A stretch of 64,000 bases of DNA from a bacterium YEK0313 (GCA_000751295.2 CCMO02000001.1:1847501-1911500); one strand, 5' to 3'; positions 9,321 through 16,847 are shown, numbered from the stretch's first letter. Translations and numbers: made by a program. The notes: generated by a model not told the origin, from the letters alone.

Positions 9321-9791
9321 TCACAGCAGCTTCCGCATCCGGAAATTGGTCAGTGTGGCGCCACGCAGTTCGACCTGCTGTTCAGCGACGAGCTGGAAGC
9401 CGCGGCGTTCGAAGAAGGGCCGCGCCGTGCGGCTCGCTTCGGTGAAGAGGTGGAGGAGGCCGCCTTCGCGCGCGGCGCTTTCGACGGTCGCCAGGAGCTG
9501 GGAGGCGATGCCCGCACCCTGATGGCCCGGATCGACGAACATCATGTCGAGATGACCGTCCGGCTCGAGGTCGGAAAAGCCGACGACCATGCCGTGGCGG
9601 ACCGCGACCCAAGTCGGCCGGCTGCCGCGACGTTCGCGCCAGCGCGTGCGGTCGACCGTCGACCAGGCCGCGATCTGGACCGGATCGTAGTCCCTCGCGG
9701 CCGTCTCGCGCACGGCACGCTGGAACACCGCGATGACCGCGTCGAGATCGGCCTCACGGTAGCGGCGGATGGAGAGATCGGGGTGCGGCAT
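9321..9791 (-). CDS. GNAT-family N-acetyltransferase
   Basis: A 156-aa acetyl-CoA-dependent transferase of unknown substrate. The GNAT core is visible: LSIRRYREADLDAVIAVFQR at the N-terminus, the acceptor strand LDMMFVDPGHQGAGIASQLL containing the acetyl-CoA pyrophosphate loop (Q-x-x-G-x-A), and FFERRGFQLVAEQQVELRG at the C-terminus. It resembles the YafP/PhnO-like group of small acetyltransferases. The ATG at 9791 gives a complete domain. It converges with the META-domain gene, 51 nt away. Confidence 0.85.
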   Translation of the reverse strand: MPHPDLSIRRYREADLDAVIAVFQRAVRETAARDYDPVQIAAWSTVDRTRWRERRGSRPTWVAVRHGMVVGFSDLEPDGHLDMMFVDPGHQGAGIASQLLATVESAAREGGLLHLFTEASRTARPFFERRGFQLVAEQQVELRGATLTNFRMRKLL

Positions 9792-9977
9792 GGCGGGACG
9801 GGATCCTGGGTCAAGGCGCGGGCCGTCGGGTCCTAGCAGGGCATGCCGCCAAGGCAAGCCGCACCGCCCTGCGCGGCGGCCCGGCGGCGGTCCTTCACAT
9901 CGGCACGGGCGCCCCCACATGGAGGGCGTGCATGCGAGCGACACGGCCGGCCCTTTGACGCATCGAAGGAGGCTGAC

Positions 9978-10085
9978 ATGCTGCCGAAAAGCCCCGATCT
10001 CCATCACACCCGATCCCTGCACCGCTTCGTCTACGAGGCCATGATCGGGCTCGCGCTCTGGTTCCTGCTCTGGAACTCGGCATGA
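9978..10085 (+). CDS. 35-aa membrane peptide at the island junction
   Basis: Short ORF MLPKSPDLHHTRSLHRFVYE followed by a hydrophobic stretch ending LWFLLWNSA. GAAGGAGG at 9965-9972 is a near-perfect ribosome site 5 nt before the ATG, which is the main support. The TGA stop lies exactly where base composition changes to the lower-GC island, so the C-terminus may be a truncated or newly created end. Function unknown; one C-terminal membrane helix is predicted. Confidence 0.55.
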   Translation: MLPKSPDLHHTRSLHRFVYEAMIGLALWFLLWNSA

Positions 10086-10270
10086 TGCTTACGATCCTTG
10101 GTCGAGATCGTGTTGCGATTCTCCTGAAGGACCAAGTGTCGATGGAGCGCCCCTCTGATATTCAGGGGCTCATCTACATTCCGTTCAAGACGAGTGTGAA
10201 CGAAGCCAAACTTGCCCTTGCAAAGGAAATCCACGCAAAGGGCATCCCGATTGACCTCAGCAAGGTCTAG
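10082..10270 (+). pseudogene. 3' remnant of a TIR-like nucleotide-binding effector
   Basis: A 62-codon frame whose product, GRDRVAILLKDQVSMERPSD to LALAKEIHAKGIPIDLSKV, matches the C-terminal end of the predicted nucleotide-binding TIR-like family (the PF10137 type found in CBASS-like and other antiviral effectors). In full-length members this piece is preceded by the catalytic part (roughly the first 100 or more residues), which is missing here. The frame opens with ATG overlapping the TGA of the preceding 35-aa ORF (ATGA), probably by accident at the deletion junction. Without the catalytic half it is unlikely to act as an NADase. Family assignment is from memory of the motif pattern. Confidence 0.6.
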
Positions 10271-10298
10271 CGGTCGCGGGGGCCTCCGTTCCACGGAA

Positions 10299-11036
10299 CT
10301 AGATGGGCGTGGTGTCGTCGTCCCAGAATGACTGTTGGCGAGGATCAGGCTGCCTCTGGTCGGCGTCGTCTCTCTGAGGCCGCGCCATTCCGTTGAGTTC
10401 GGCCACTGCCATAGCATATCCCTCGGCGAAGACGGCCAACATGTCGCGGATGGTCGCTTCGCTGAGACGTGGGATGTCCTCTCCATCAAGCACTTGAAGG
10501 CCACGCTTCTTGGTCTTGCGGTCGCAGCTGAAGTCCAGAATCTCGAACCGCGCATCTTCGAGATCTGGGTCTTGCTTCAGAAGCTCAAAGACAATCGACG
10601 TAAAGAGTGACAGACCTTCCTTCTTCAGCGCTCGATCCCGCCAGAAGCTGAACCAAGGGAGGCGGAACTGCCCACCAACGGTAAACAAAAGCGGCGGCTC
10701 AAAGGGCACCATGAGCCCACGGCCGATGGGATAGTGCCGGCGGCCCACGGGTTGCACAAAGTCGGGCCTGTGAGCTTCTAGGTGCTCATGAAGACGCGGC
10801 AAGACGCCCAAGTAGTTGTCACGCACTCCCGGCCGCTTCGTGGCGTCGCGAAGGCCGCGGTACACTTGCTCGTAGGGAACCCCTAGGACGGCAAGGTCGT
10901 GGACCGCCCCGAAGAGTGGTCGGTAATTGAAAGTAGGGGAATTCAGGGCCAGCTTTACCAGCGCCTTGGCGGTCGCTGCAGGAGTTGGGTGCCAGTTGCG
11001 TGCCATGTGCTGAAGGGAAGGAACCTTGAGCTTCAC
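10299..11036 (-). CDS. Unknown 245-aa partner of a Panacea antitoxin
   Basis: Intact 245-aa soluble protein with no family I recognise. It is basic in the first half (MARNWHPTPAATAKALVKLA; RDATKRPGVRDNYLG), has a hydrophobic/aromatic centre (PFEPPLLFTVGGQF, LPWFSFWRDRALKKEG), then a mixed helical part (SIVFELLKQDPDLEDARFEI, CDRKTKKRGLQVLDGE) and an acidic Asp/Gln-rich tail ending DDDTTPI. The start is GTG at 11036 with AAAGGA 6 nt upstream; the 13-nt gap to the Panacea gene implies one transcript. Gene order (Panacea first) matches panAT-type toxin-antitoxin pairs, so a toxin role is possible. It could instead be an accessory protein. GC is lower than in the surrounding genes. Confidence 0.75.
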   Translation of the reverse strand: MKLKVPSLQHMARNWHPTPAATAKALVKLALNSPTFNYRPLFGAVHDLAVLGVPYEQVYRGLRDATKRPGVRDNYLGVLPRLHEHLEAHRPDFVQPVGRRHYPIGRGLMVPFEPPLLFTVGGQFRLPWFSFWRDRALKKEGLSLFTSIVFELLKQDPDLEDARFEILDFSCDRKTKKRGLQVLDGEDIPRLSEATIRDMLAVFAEGYAMAVAELNGMARPQRDDADQRQPDPRQQSFWDDDTTPI

Positions 11037-11049
11037 GTGCGGTCCTTTG

Positions 11050-11550
11050 CTATTGGATCGAAAATGGACTGCGTACGCTTGAGTAGAACTTCTTTATCTG
11101 GTCGTCCTCAATCTTCATTCCCGGGTTGACCATCCCCGAGTGATTCCATGCATTGTACCATGGCCCCCCCTCAACGTGAGTTAGGTCCACCAGGACCGAG
11201 GGACCCAGGCGGCTGTAAAACTCAACAATTCGCGATAGGAGGGTCTCGACTTCCGCCGGAAACTGGTAGTCTACAGTGACGCGGCTTCCAGAAAATGGGT
11301 CAATCTTGCAAGCCTTTCTGGGAATTGGCTGGCTATCGAATTCCTTAAACTCACGATACAGGTAGGGCAGAACCGGACCGAACTGCCATGCCTCGAAATT
11401 ATGCTTGATGAGCGGCTTGCCAAGTTCGACAAGCGACCACGCATGACAAAAGAACACGATCTTTTGTAGACTCAGGTGTGTCAGCTTCCTTCCTGTTGCC
11501 GCAGCACGATCCAAGATGAAGTTTGCGACAGCTCTACCGTCATGGGCCAT
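11050..11550 (-). CDS. Panacea/SocA-type (DUF4065) antitoxin-domain protein
   Basis: A 166-aa protein with the hallmark Panacea pattern: VANFILDRAAATGRKLTHLS then LQKIVFFCHAWSLVELGKPL, FEAWQFGPVLPYLYREFKEF and the C-terminal THVEGGPWYNAW. The same domain is in SocA of Caulobacter and in many otherwise unrelated toxin-antitoxin systems, where it neutralises the product of the neighbouring gene. It is complete and alone forms the protein, with no extra DNA-binding domain visible. ATG at 11550 follows a candidate promoter at 11576-11604. The immediate downstream gene at 10299-11036 is the obvious candidate for its target. Confidence 0.85.
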   Translation of the reverse strand: MAHDGRAVANFILDRAAATGRKLTHLSLQKIVFFCHAWSLVELGKPLIKHNFEAWQFGPVLPYLYREFKEFDSQPIPRKACKIDPFSGSRVTVDYQFPAEVETLLSRIVEFYSRLGPSVLVDLTHVEGGPWYNAWNHSGMVNPGMKIEDDQIKKFYSSVRSPFSIQ

Positions 11551-11575
11551 GATGTCTACGCCCTGTTCCTAATCT

Positions 11576-11604
11576 GTTCTACATTGGATAGGAGACTCGA
11601 ACAA
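11576..11604 (-). promoter_or_regulatory. Candidate sigma-70 promoter of the Panacea operon
   Basis: On the minus strand TTGTTC (11599-11604) and TAGAAC (11576-11581) are separated by 17 nt, the optimal spacing, and lie about 25 nt before the ATG at 11550. Matches to consensus are 3/6 and 4/6, so this is a suggestion rather than a firm site. Confidence 0.35.
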
Positions 11605-11743
11605 GGTGATTCGCATCCAGTTGTCGGCTTTCCCCAGTCTTCAGAAAAAACAGATGCCTTCGCAGGCGCTTCCCACATCTGCCTCAGGACGGCGCAAGTA
11701 GCCTTCGTACCTTGAAGCCACGCTGATGGCCCTTGCATCGTCG

Positions 11744-12205
11744 CTAATGGGCACCCCAGGGAAGCCGCCTAACTTTCACCCCACGTGCCTTGGCAGCTGC
11801 GAGAGCCGCTTTCGTGCGAGCGGAGATGGCTTTCCCCTCTTCCTCCGCCACAAGAGCCATAATGCCCACGGTGAGCGGGTTCGCATGGGGCATATCACAC
11901 GCGACAAAGTCTACTCCCGCCTTGTCCAGATCGAGAAGGAAGTTGCGTCTCGTGAGAGACGGTCGAGCCTCACGATGACCGGCTTGGCCCGGTACGCAGC
12001 GCAGGCAGCCAGCGCCCGTTTGAGTTCCGGCCGGTCGATCCGCTTGCCGCTCTCGACCTCCACGACACCCCCAACAAGTCGCCAGCCCCCGCCGTTGAGG
12101 TAGGTTCTGACGGCCCCTTGTTGAGCCTCAAGCCCAAGGCCGGACGCCACCTGTCGCGCCGTGCTAACGCGGTAGTAGGCGACGAAGTTGCCTGTAAGTT
12201 GCCAT
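11744..12205 (-). pseudogene. Frameshifted serine recombinase (resolvase/invertase)
   Basis: Remnant of a small serine recombinase. The catalytic N-terminus is readable as NFVAYYRVSTARQVASGLGL (with the nucleophile Ser of YRVST), then ESGKRIDRPELKRALAACAA and VIVRLDRLSRDA. There the frame breaks near position 11950; the next frame continues NFLLDLDKAGVDFVACDMPH, IMALVAEEEGKAISARTKAA and AAAKARGVK. A second break follows near 11772 (an extra A gives KVRRLPWGAH and a stop at 11744; the shifted frame reads KLGGFPGVPISDDARA). The nearest upstream ATG (12205) is one base out of frame with the YRVST segment. At least two indels make it non-functional. Confidence 0.85.
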
Positions 12206-12269
12206 GGTCGCTGCCTCAGATGTGGCCTGTGATGCCAGAGATGAAGATCATGCCGCCGCTCCCTGCGGC

Positions 12270-12486
12270 CAGTGAGAACAAGATCAGTTCCATGCGGCGC
12301 ATTCTTTACCGCTGTTACCATTATGGTCGCCGTGACCGCGAAGCCCTCGCCCTCCCCATCCGCAGGGAACGTGAACGCCAATGGAGTGCCGCGAACCTTG
12401 TCCACCGTGTCCCTCGGGACGCGACGCGCGAACTGGCGACAGTTGCTGTCAGGACGTTTTCCGGTGCCCGTCATTCTGCGAGCCAT
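12270..12486 (-). pseudogene. N-terminal stub of a tyrosine-type phage integrase
   Basis: From ATG 12486 the frame reads MARRMTGTGKRPDSNCRQFA, RRVPRDTVDKVRGTPLAFTF and PADGEGEGFAVTATI. This looks like the N-terminal arm region found at the start of many alphaproteobacterial phage integrases (Arg-Arg-Val-Pro followed by a beta-strand sequence). After about 65 codons similarity ends and the frame runs into unrelated sequence upstream of the recombinase remnant; the catalytic domain is absent. It starts about 80 nt from the 3' end of tRNA-Thr and reads away from it, the normal arrangement for a tRNA-targeting integrase. The right-hand end of the homology is approximate. Confidence 0.55.
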
Positions 12487-12567
12487 GTCCCACGCCTTTG
12501 TCCCACGGTCAGGACGGCGCTAGCCCATTGATATGGCTCAAGCTCTTGATCTTCAAGGAAAGGAGAC

Positions 12568-12642
<75 letters not shown>

Positions 12643-12799
12643 GAGGCCGTGGGCCGGGAGGCGAACAGGCGCCCCGGCGATCGGGACGCTTCCCTGCCAC
12701 AGCGTTGCGGGGGATGCAAGAGGCTGGCCCCAAGTCTTTGCCAGTTGGCAGTGCATGGCGATCATCCGATAGTGGCCGGTGCCACCTGCGTTAAGCCCG

Positions 12800-12964
12800 A
12801 TGACCGACAACGATCCGAAATCCGAGACCAAGCCGGCGGCCCGGCCGGACGAGCGCGCGGCGCGCGCCGCGCGGCTCGCCGCCCAGCTGAAAGCCAATCT
12901 GAAGCGCCGCAAGGCGCAGGCCCGCGGACGGGCGGACGCCGACAAGAGCGACGCCGAAACCTGA
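12800..12964 (+). CDS. Small basic conserved protein
   Basis: A 54-aa charged protein beginning MTDNDPKSETKPAARPDERA followed by RAARLAAQLKANLKRRKAQA. Similar short Arg/Lys/Ala-rich proteins with the LxANLxRRKAQAR core are common near murA in Hyphomicrobiales; their function is unknown. The ATG at 12800 is chosen over an in-frame upstream start because the family begins MTD. It is predicted helical and soluble, possibly nucleic-acid binding from its charge. Confidence 0.65.
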   Translation: MTDNDPKSETKPAARPDERAARAARLAAQLKANLKRRKAQARGRADADKSDAET

Positions 12965-13214
12965 TTCGGCGCGGGAGACGCCGCCCGGCGCGCGGCGGCC
13001 GGCGCAGTCGGCCGGTCCTGCGCCATGCCCCCGCCCGGCCCGCTTCCTTGTTTCGCCCTGTTTGGTCGGCTATTGCGGTGATGAACCGATGCTGACGGGA
13101 TTCGCGCGATCGCGGCTCCCCCGCATGCGGCCCGACGCATTCATTTCCCGTCCGGCCCACCCCCTATGGGCCTTTCGCCTTTCAGCATTCCATTTGCTCA
13201 ATCAGGAGTTCGGC

Positions 13215-14504
13215 ATGGATCGCATCCGCATCACCGGCGGCCGCCCGCTTCACGGAACGATCCCGATCTCCGGCGCCAAGAACGCCGCCCTGCCGCTGAT
13301 GATCGCCTCGCTGCTGACCGAGGACGAGCTGACGCTGACCAATGTGCCGCGGCTTTCCGACGTGTCGAACCTCGCCCGCATCCTCGGCAATCACGGCGTC
13401 GACGTGACCATTGCCGGCAAGCGTTCCGGCGACGACGTGCTGGTCGGCCAGACGGTCAGGCTCAATGCCCGCTCGATCGTCGACACCACGGCGCCCTACG
13501 AGCTCGTCTCGACCATGCGGGCGAGCTTCTGGGTGATCGCGCCGCTGGTGGCGCGGATGGGCATCGCCAAGGTCTCGCTGCCCGGCGGCTGCGCCATCGG
13601 CACCCGGCCGGTGGACCTGCTGCTGCACGCGCTGGAGCGGCTCGGCGCCGAGATCGAGATCGATGCCGGCTATGCGGTGGTGAAGGCGCCGAGCGGGCTG
13701 AAGGGCAACGAGATCGATTTCGCCAAGGTGACGGTCGGCGGCACCCATGTCGCGCTGATGGCCGCGGCGCTCGCACAGGGCACCACCGTGCTCCACAATG
13801 CCGCCCGCGAGCCCGAGATCGTCGACCTCGCGGAATGCCTGATCAAGATGGGCGCCAAGATCAAGGGCGCCGGCACCGAGACCATCGAGATCACCGGGGT
13901 CAGCCGGCTGAAGGGCACCCATCACGCCGTCGTCGCCGACCGCATCGAGACCGGCACCTATGCCATGTGCGTCGCCATGACCGGCGGCGACGTGATGCTG
14001 GAAGGCGCCCGGCCGGAGCTTCTGCAGGCCGCGCTCGACGTGCTCACCGAGGCGGGCGCCGAGATCGCCGCCACCAATGAAGGCATCCGCGTCAAGCGCA
14101 ACGGCCACGGCATCGCGCCGGTCACCGTCACCACCGACCCCTTCCCGGGCTTCCCGACCGACCTGCAGGCCCAGCTCATGGGCCTGATGACCCGCGCCAA
14201 GGGCACCTCGAAGATCACCGAGACGATCTTCGAGAACCGCTTCATGCACGTCCAGGAGCTCGCCCGCCTCGGCGCCCACATCCAGCTCGACGGTCAAACG
14301 GCGACCATCGAGGGCGTCGACACGCTCAAGGGTGCGCCGGTCATGGCGACCGACCTGCGGGCATCGGTGTCGCTGGTCATCGCGGCGCTTGCCGCGCAGG
14401 GCGAAACCATGGTCAACCGGGTCTATCACCTCGATCGCGGTTTCGAACGCCTGGAAACCAAGCTCGCCGCCTGCGGCGCGGCAATCGAGCGCATTTCCGG
14501 CTGA
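13215..14504 (+). CDS. murA: MurA, UDP-GlcNAc enolpyruvyl transferase
   Basis: Catalyses the first committed step of peptidoglycan synthesis, transferring enolpyruvate from PEP to UDP-N-acetylglucosamine in the cytoplasm. The 429-aa protein has the EPSP-synthase fold. Visible residues: Lys22 in SGAKNAALPLM, the catalytic Cys126 in SLPGGCAIGTRPVDL (the fosfomycin target in the E. coli enzyme), and FPGFPTDLQAQLMGLMTRAK near the C-terminal catalytic region. The start is ATG 13215 (MDRIRITGG) with CAGGAG upstream; the frame extends further 5' but that part is not MurA-like. The upstream 250-nt gap after the small basic gene shows no clear feature. Confidence 0.97.
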   Translation: MDRIRITGGRPLHGTIPISGAKNAALPLMIASLLTEDELTLTNVPRLSDVSNLARILGNHGVDVTIAGKRSGDDVLVGQTVRLNARSIVDTTAPYELVSTMRASFWVIAPLVARMGIAKVSLPGGCAIGTRPVDLLLHALERLGAEIEIDAGYAVVKAPSGLKGNEIDFAKVTVGGTHVALMAAALAQGTTVLHNAAREPEIVDLAECLIKMGAKIKGAGTETIEITGVSRLKGTHHAVVADRIETGTYAMCVAMTGGDVMLEGARPELLQAALDVLTEAGAEIAATNEGIRVKRNGHGIAPVTVTTDPFPGFPTDLQAQLMGLMTRAKGTSKITETIFENRFMHVQELARLGAHIQLDGQTATIEGVDTLKGAPVMATDLRASVSLVIAALAAQGETMVNRVYHLDRGFERLETKLAACGAAIERISG

Positions 14505-14540
14505 CGCCGCGGAACCGCCGCTCCGGACCGTTGGGAGCCC

Positions 14541-14873
14541 TCAGGGCCTGATCCGGCGGGTCGGGTCATATTGCAAGGCATTGCAATCGGTCCAGCCCGA
14601 CCGGCCGGCATCGATGACGTGGCAGGCCCGCCCCTGCTGCCGGAGCACGGTAATGCTGCCGAACGCATTGTCGTAGCGCTCGCAGCGCGCCGCCGCGCGG
14701 CGCGCGGCCAGCGCGGCCGGCGACGGGCAGAGTTCGCCGCGCTTGTTGCGGCACTCGAAACTGTCGCACAGCCGCTGGTAGTCGACGCGCTGCCCCGCGG
14801 CGGCGGGCGGCAGGGCGAGCACGGCCGCCAAGGCCAGAACAGCCTTCGCGGCAACGGGAATGTTCGGGTGCAT
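14541..14873 (-). CDS. Exported Cys-containing hypothetical protein
   Basis: A 110-aa protein starting MHPNIPVAAKAVLALAAVLA with a predicted signal peptide (cleavage near AAAG-Q). The mature part has five Cys residues spread through LCDSFECRNKRGELCPSP, AARCERYD and RACHVIDA, suggesting disulfides in the periplasm. No family is recognised. The ATG at 14873 follows GGAGAC; an in-frame start at 14912 is less supported. It converges with murA, 36 nt away. Confidence 0.65.
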   Translation of the reverse strand: MHPNIPVAAKAVLALAAVLALPPAAAGQRVDYQRLCDSFECRNKRGELCPSPAALAARRAAARCERYDNAFGSITVLRQQGRACHVIDAGRSGWTDCNALQYDPTRRIRP

Positions 14874-15148
14874 GTCCGACAGTCTCCGTGTCTTGGCGGC
14901 AAGCGGCCGCAAGGTCCGGCATCAGGAGACCGGCCAAACTGGGCCTGGTCATGACCGCGCAGCTCGCGCTGAAAAAATGGCGCAATTGCAAGCATTTCCG
15001 GCCAAGGGGCAAGCAACTATCGCCGCGCCGATGGAACAGCTTTTGGGACTAGAGGTTGTTCCCAATGTCCGGCCGAGCAGGAGCCGAGCCCGTCTCGCCG
15101 CTCCGCTCGACCAAGGATGTCGTCACTTGATCCCTCAAGGAGGACACC

Positions 15149-15682
15149 ATGATCAGGAACAAACTTGCTCTTGCTTCGGTCCTGGTGGCGCTGAGCGGCG
15201 GCGCCATGGCCCAGCCCGCCCCGACCGCCCCCGAAACGCCGGGGCGCAACGCTCCGGCCGCCCGTCAGGTCCAGTCCTCGCTGGCGCCGAACGAATTCAC
15301 GACGCGCAGCCTGGTCGGCATGACGGTCTATGCGCCGAAACCGGCCGAGGGCTCGGCGAGCGCCGATCCGGCGACCACCGCGACCGTCGCACCGGCACCG
15401 CCGGCCTCGCCCGCGACCATGGACGACGCGCAGTGGCGCGCCATGCGCGAGCGGCACGACAATATCGGCACGGTGAGCTCGGTCGTGCTGACCAGCGACG
15501 GCCGCGCCAAGCAGGTGGTGCTGGGCGTCGGCGGCTTCCTCGGCATCGGCGAGAAGTCCGTTGCGCTCGACTGGCAGGACCTGCGCCTGATGCGCGATTC
15601 CAACGGCAAGCTGTTCGCCGTGGTGATGCGCACCAAGGAACAGCTCAACGCCATGCCGAGCTTCGTCGACGCGGCCCAGTAA
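15149..15682 (+). CDS. Exported PRC-barrel domain protein
   Basis: A 177-aa protein with a Sec signal peptide (MIRNKLALASVLVALSGGAM, cleavage after MAQ). Its C-terminal half is a PRC-barrel: DNIGTVSSVVLTSDGRAKQV then VLGVGGFLGIGEKSVALDWQ. Exported PRC-barrel proteins are abundant in Hyphomicrobiales; their roles are mostly unknown, with links to stress adaptation. The leader has a full AAGGAGG 4-5 nt before the ATG, so expression is probably high. A palindrome GCAATTGC at 14982-14989 lies upstream. It ends before a strong hairpin terminator. Confidence 0.85.
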   Translation: MIRNKLALASVLVALSGGAMAQPAPTAPETPGRNAPAARQVQSSLAPNEFTTRSLVGMTVYAPKPAEGSASADPATTATVAPAPPASPATMDDAQWRAMRERHDNIGTVSSVVLTSDGRAKQVVLGVGGFLGIGEKSVALDWQDLRLMRDSNGKLFAVVMRTKEQLNAMPSFVDAAQ

Positions 15683-15738
15683 CGGCCGGACCGCCGGGAC
15701 AGCCGATTCGGGCCGTCCCGGACCCCCAGAACGGAAAA

Positions 15739-15767
15739 CGCCCGCTCCTCGGCATGAGGAGCGGGCG
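15739..15767. terminator. Bidirectional hairpin terminator
   Basis: A perfect 12-bp stem CGCCCGCTCCTC / GAGGAGCGGGCG (15739-15750 and 15756-15767) with a 5-nt loop. A-run AAAA precedes it (T-run on the minus strand) and CTTTC follows it. It can stop both the PRC-barrel gene (+) and tRNA-Leu (-), which converge on it. Confidence 0.85.
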
Positions 15768-15779
15768 CTTTCACGAAAT

Positions 15780-15864
15780 TGGTGCCCAGAAGAGGACTCG
15801 AACCTCCACGACTCTCGTCACTGGTACCTGAAACCAGCGCGTCTACCAATTCCGCCATCTGGGC
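15780..15864 (-). tRNA. tRNA-Leu(CAG)
   Basis: An 85-nt class II tRNA with encoded CCA and a long variable arm. The acceptor GCCCAGA pairs with TCTGGGC; the anticodon stem CTGGT/ACCAG encloses TTCAGGT (anticodon CAG). T-arm GGTTCGAGTCC. The strong hairpin downstream (15739-15767) is its terminator. Confidence 0.95.
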
Positions 15865-15923
15865 GAGAGGCCGGTGTCATAGCGACCGCGAGCGGCCGCG
15901 TCAACGCATGTCCAGCAAGATAT

Positions 15924-16847
15924 TCACGGCTGAAAAACAAAGACGCGCTTCGGCACCAGTTCGCCGCGCTCGACCTCACAGACGGCGACCGGGTCGCCGC
16001 CGGCCGAAACCCAGACGGTGCCTGCAAGGGGCGCGTCCCGGCCGCGCAGAATGGCGCTCTGGCCGCGGGTCAGCCGCGCGGCGGCATCGCGCGTCACCTG
16101 CACCTCCGGCACCTCGGCGAGCGCCGCCTCCACCGGCAGCAAGGCGTCCTCGAGCGACTGGTCGCCGATGCGGCCCTCCTGCAGTTCGCGCAGCTCGTCG
16201 AGCGAGACGGTGTCGTTCTCGCCGAAGGGGCCGACGCGGGTGCGGCGAAGCGCGGTGACATGGCCGAAGCAGCCGAGGTCGCGGCCGAGGTCGCGGGCGA
16301 TCGCCCGGACATAGGTGCCCTTGCCGCATTCGGCTTCGAAGGCCGCGGCTTCCGGGGAGAAGCTGACCAGCTTCAGGCTGTCGATGGTGATCGGCCGGGC
16401 GGCGAGCTCGACCGCCTCGCCGTCGCGGGCAAGGTCATAGGCGCGCTCGCCGTCGACCTTGATGGCCGAGAATTTCGGCGGCACCTGCATGATCGTGCCG
16501 GTATAGCGCGGCAGCAGGGCCTCGACGGCGGCGCGGTCGGGGCGGGCGTCGGAGCGGGCGACCACCTCGCCCTCGGTATCGTCGGTCGTCGTCTCGCTGC
16601 CCCAGGTGACCGTGAAGCGGTAGGTCTTGCGGCCATCCATGACGAAGGGAACCGTCTTGGTGGCCTCGCCGAGGGCGATCGGCAGGAGGCCAGAAGCGAG
16701 CGGATCGAGCGTGCCGGCATGGCCGCCCTTCTTGGCGTTGAACAGACGGCGCACGGCGGAGACCGCGTGGGTCGAGGTCTGGCCAAGCGCCTTGTCGAGC
16801 ACGATCCAGCCGTGCACGTCGACCTTCTTCGAGCGGGGCTGGTTCAT
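15924..16847 (-). CDS. truB: TruB, tRNA pseudouridine-55 synthase
   Basis: Converts U55 of the T-loop of tRNAs to pseudouridine. The 307-aa protein has the catalytic motif GGHAGTLDPLASGLLP (Asp48), the substrate-binding stretch KTYRFTVTWGSETTTDD and KGTYVRAIARDLG, and a C-terminal PUA-like part (LAEVPEVQVTRDAAARLTRG). ATG at 16847 overlaps the rbfA stop by four bases (ATGA), so the two are translationally coupled, the usual arrangement in bacteria. Confidence 0.96.
   Translation of the reverse strand: MNQPRSKKVDVHGWIVLDKALGQTSTHAVSAVRRLFNAKKGGHAGTLDPLASGLLPIALGEATKTVPFVMDGRKTYRFTVTWGSETTTDDTEGEVVARSDARPDRAAVEALLPRYTGTIMQVPPKFSAIKVDGERAYDLARDGEAVELAARPITIDSLKLVSFSPEAAAFEAECGKGTYVRAIARDLGRDLGCFGHVTALRRTRVGPFGENDTVSLDELRELQEGRIGDQSLEDALLPVEAALAEVPEVQVTRDAAARLTRGQSAILRGRDAPLAGTVWVSAGGDPVAVCEVERGELVPKRVFVFQP

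Larger units (their letters stand above)
10083..12567. mobile_element. Eroded integration scar abutting tRNA-Thr
   Basis: About 2.5 kb with visibly lower GC and different codon use from both flanks. It lies between a small host gene and the 3' end of tRNA-Thr(GGT). Contents from left to right: a 5'-truncated TIR-like gene, an intact unknown/Panacea operon, a frameshifted serine recombinase and the N-terminal stub of a tyrosine integrase nearest the tRNA. The order tRNA then integrase then cargo is the usual layout of a tRNA-integrated island. I looked for a copy of the tRNA 3' end at the left junction and did not find one, so the far attachment site is probably deleted. The left limit is inferred from composition and the truncated gene. 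Confidence 0.7.

Noticed and set aside
10060..10110. Possible left attachment site duplicating the tRNA-Thr 3' end
   Set aside because: No stretch matching GAGAGAGGATTGAAC or GGTGCTGCGAG was found near the left border.
11556..11738. 60-codon minus-strand frame inside the island
   Set aside because: No ribosome site and no family; it overlaps the candidate promoter of the Panacea operon and the end of the recombinase remnant.
13062..13214. Upstream extension of the murA frame
   Set aside because: The extra 51 codons are not MurA-like, and CAGGAG lies just before the ATG at 13215.
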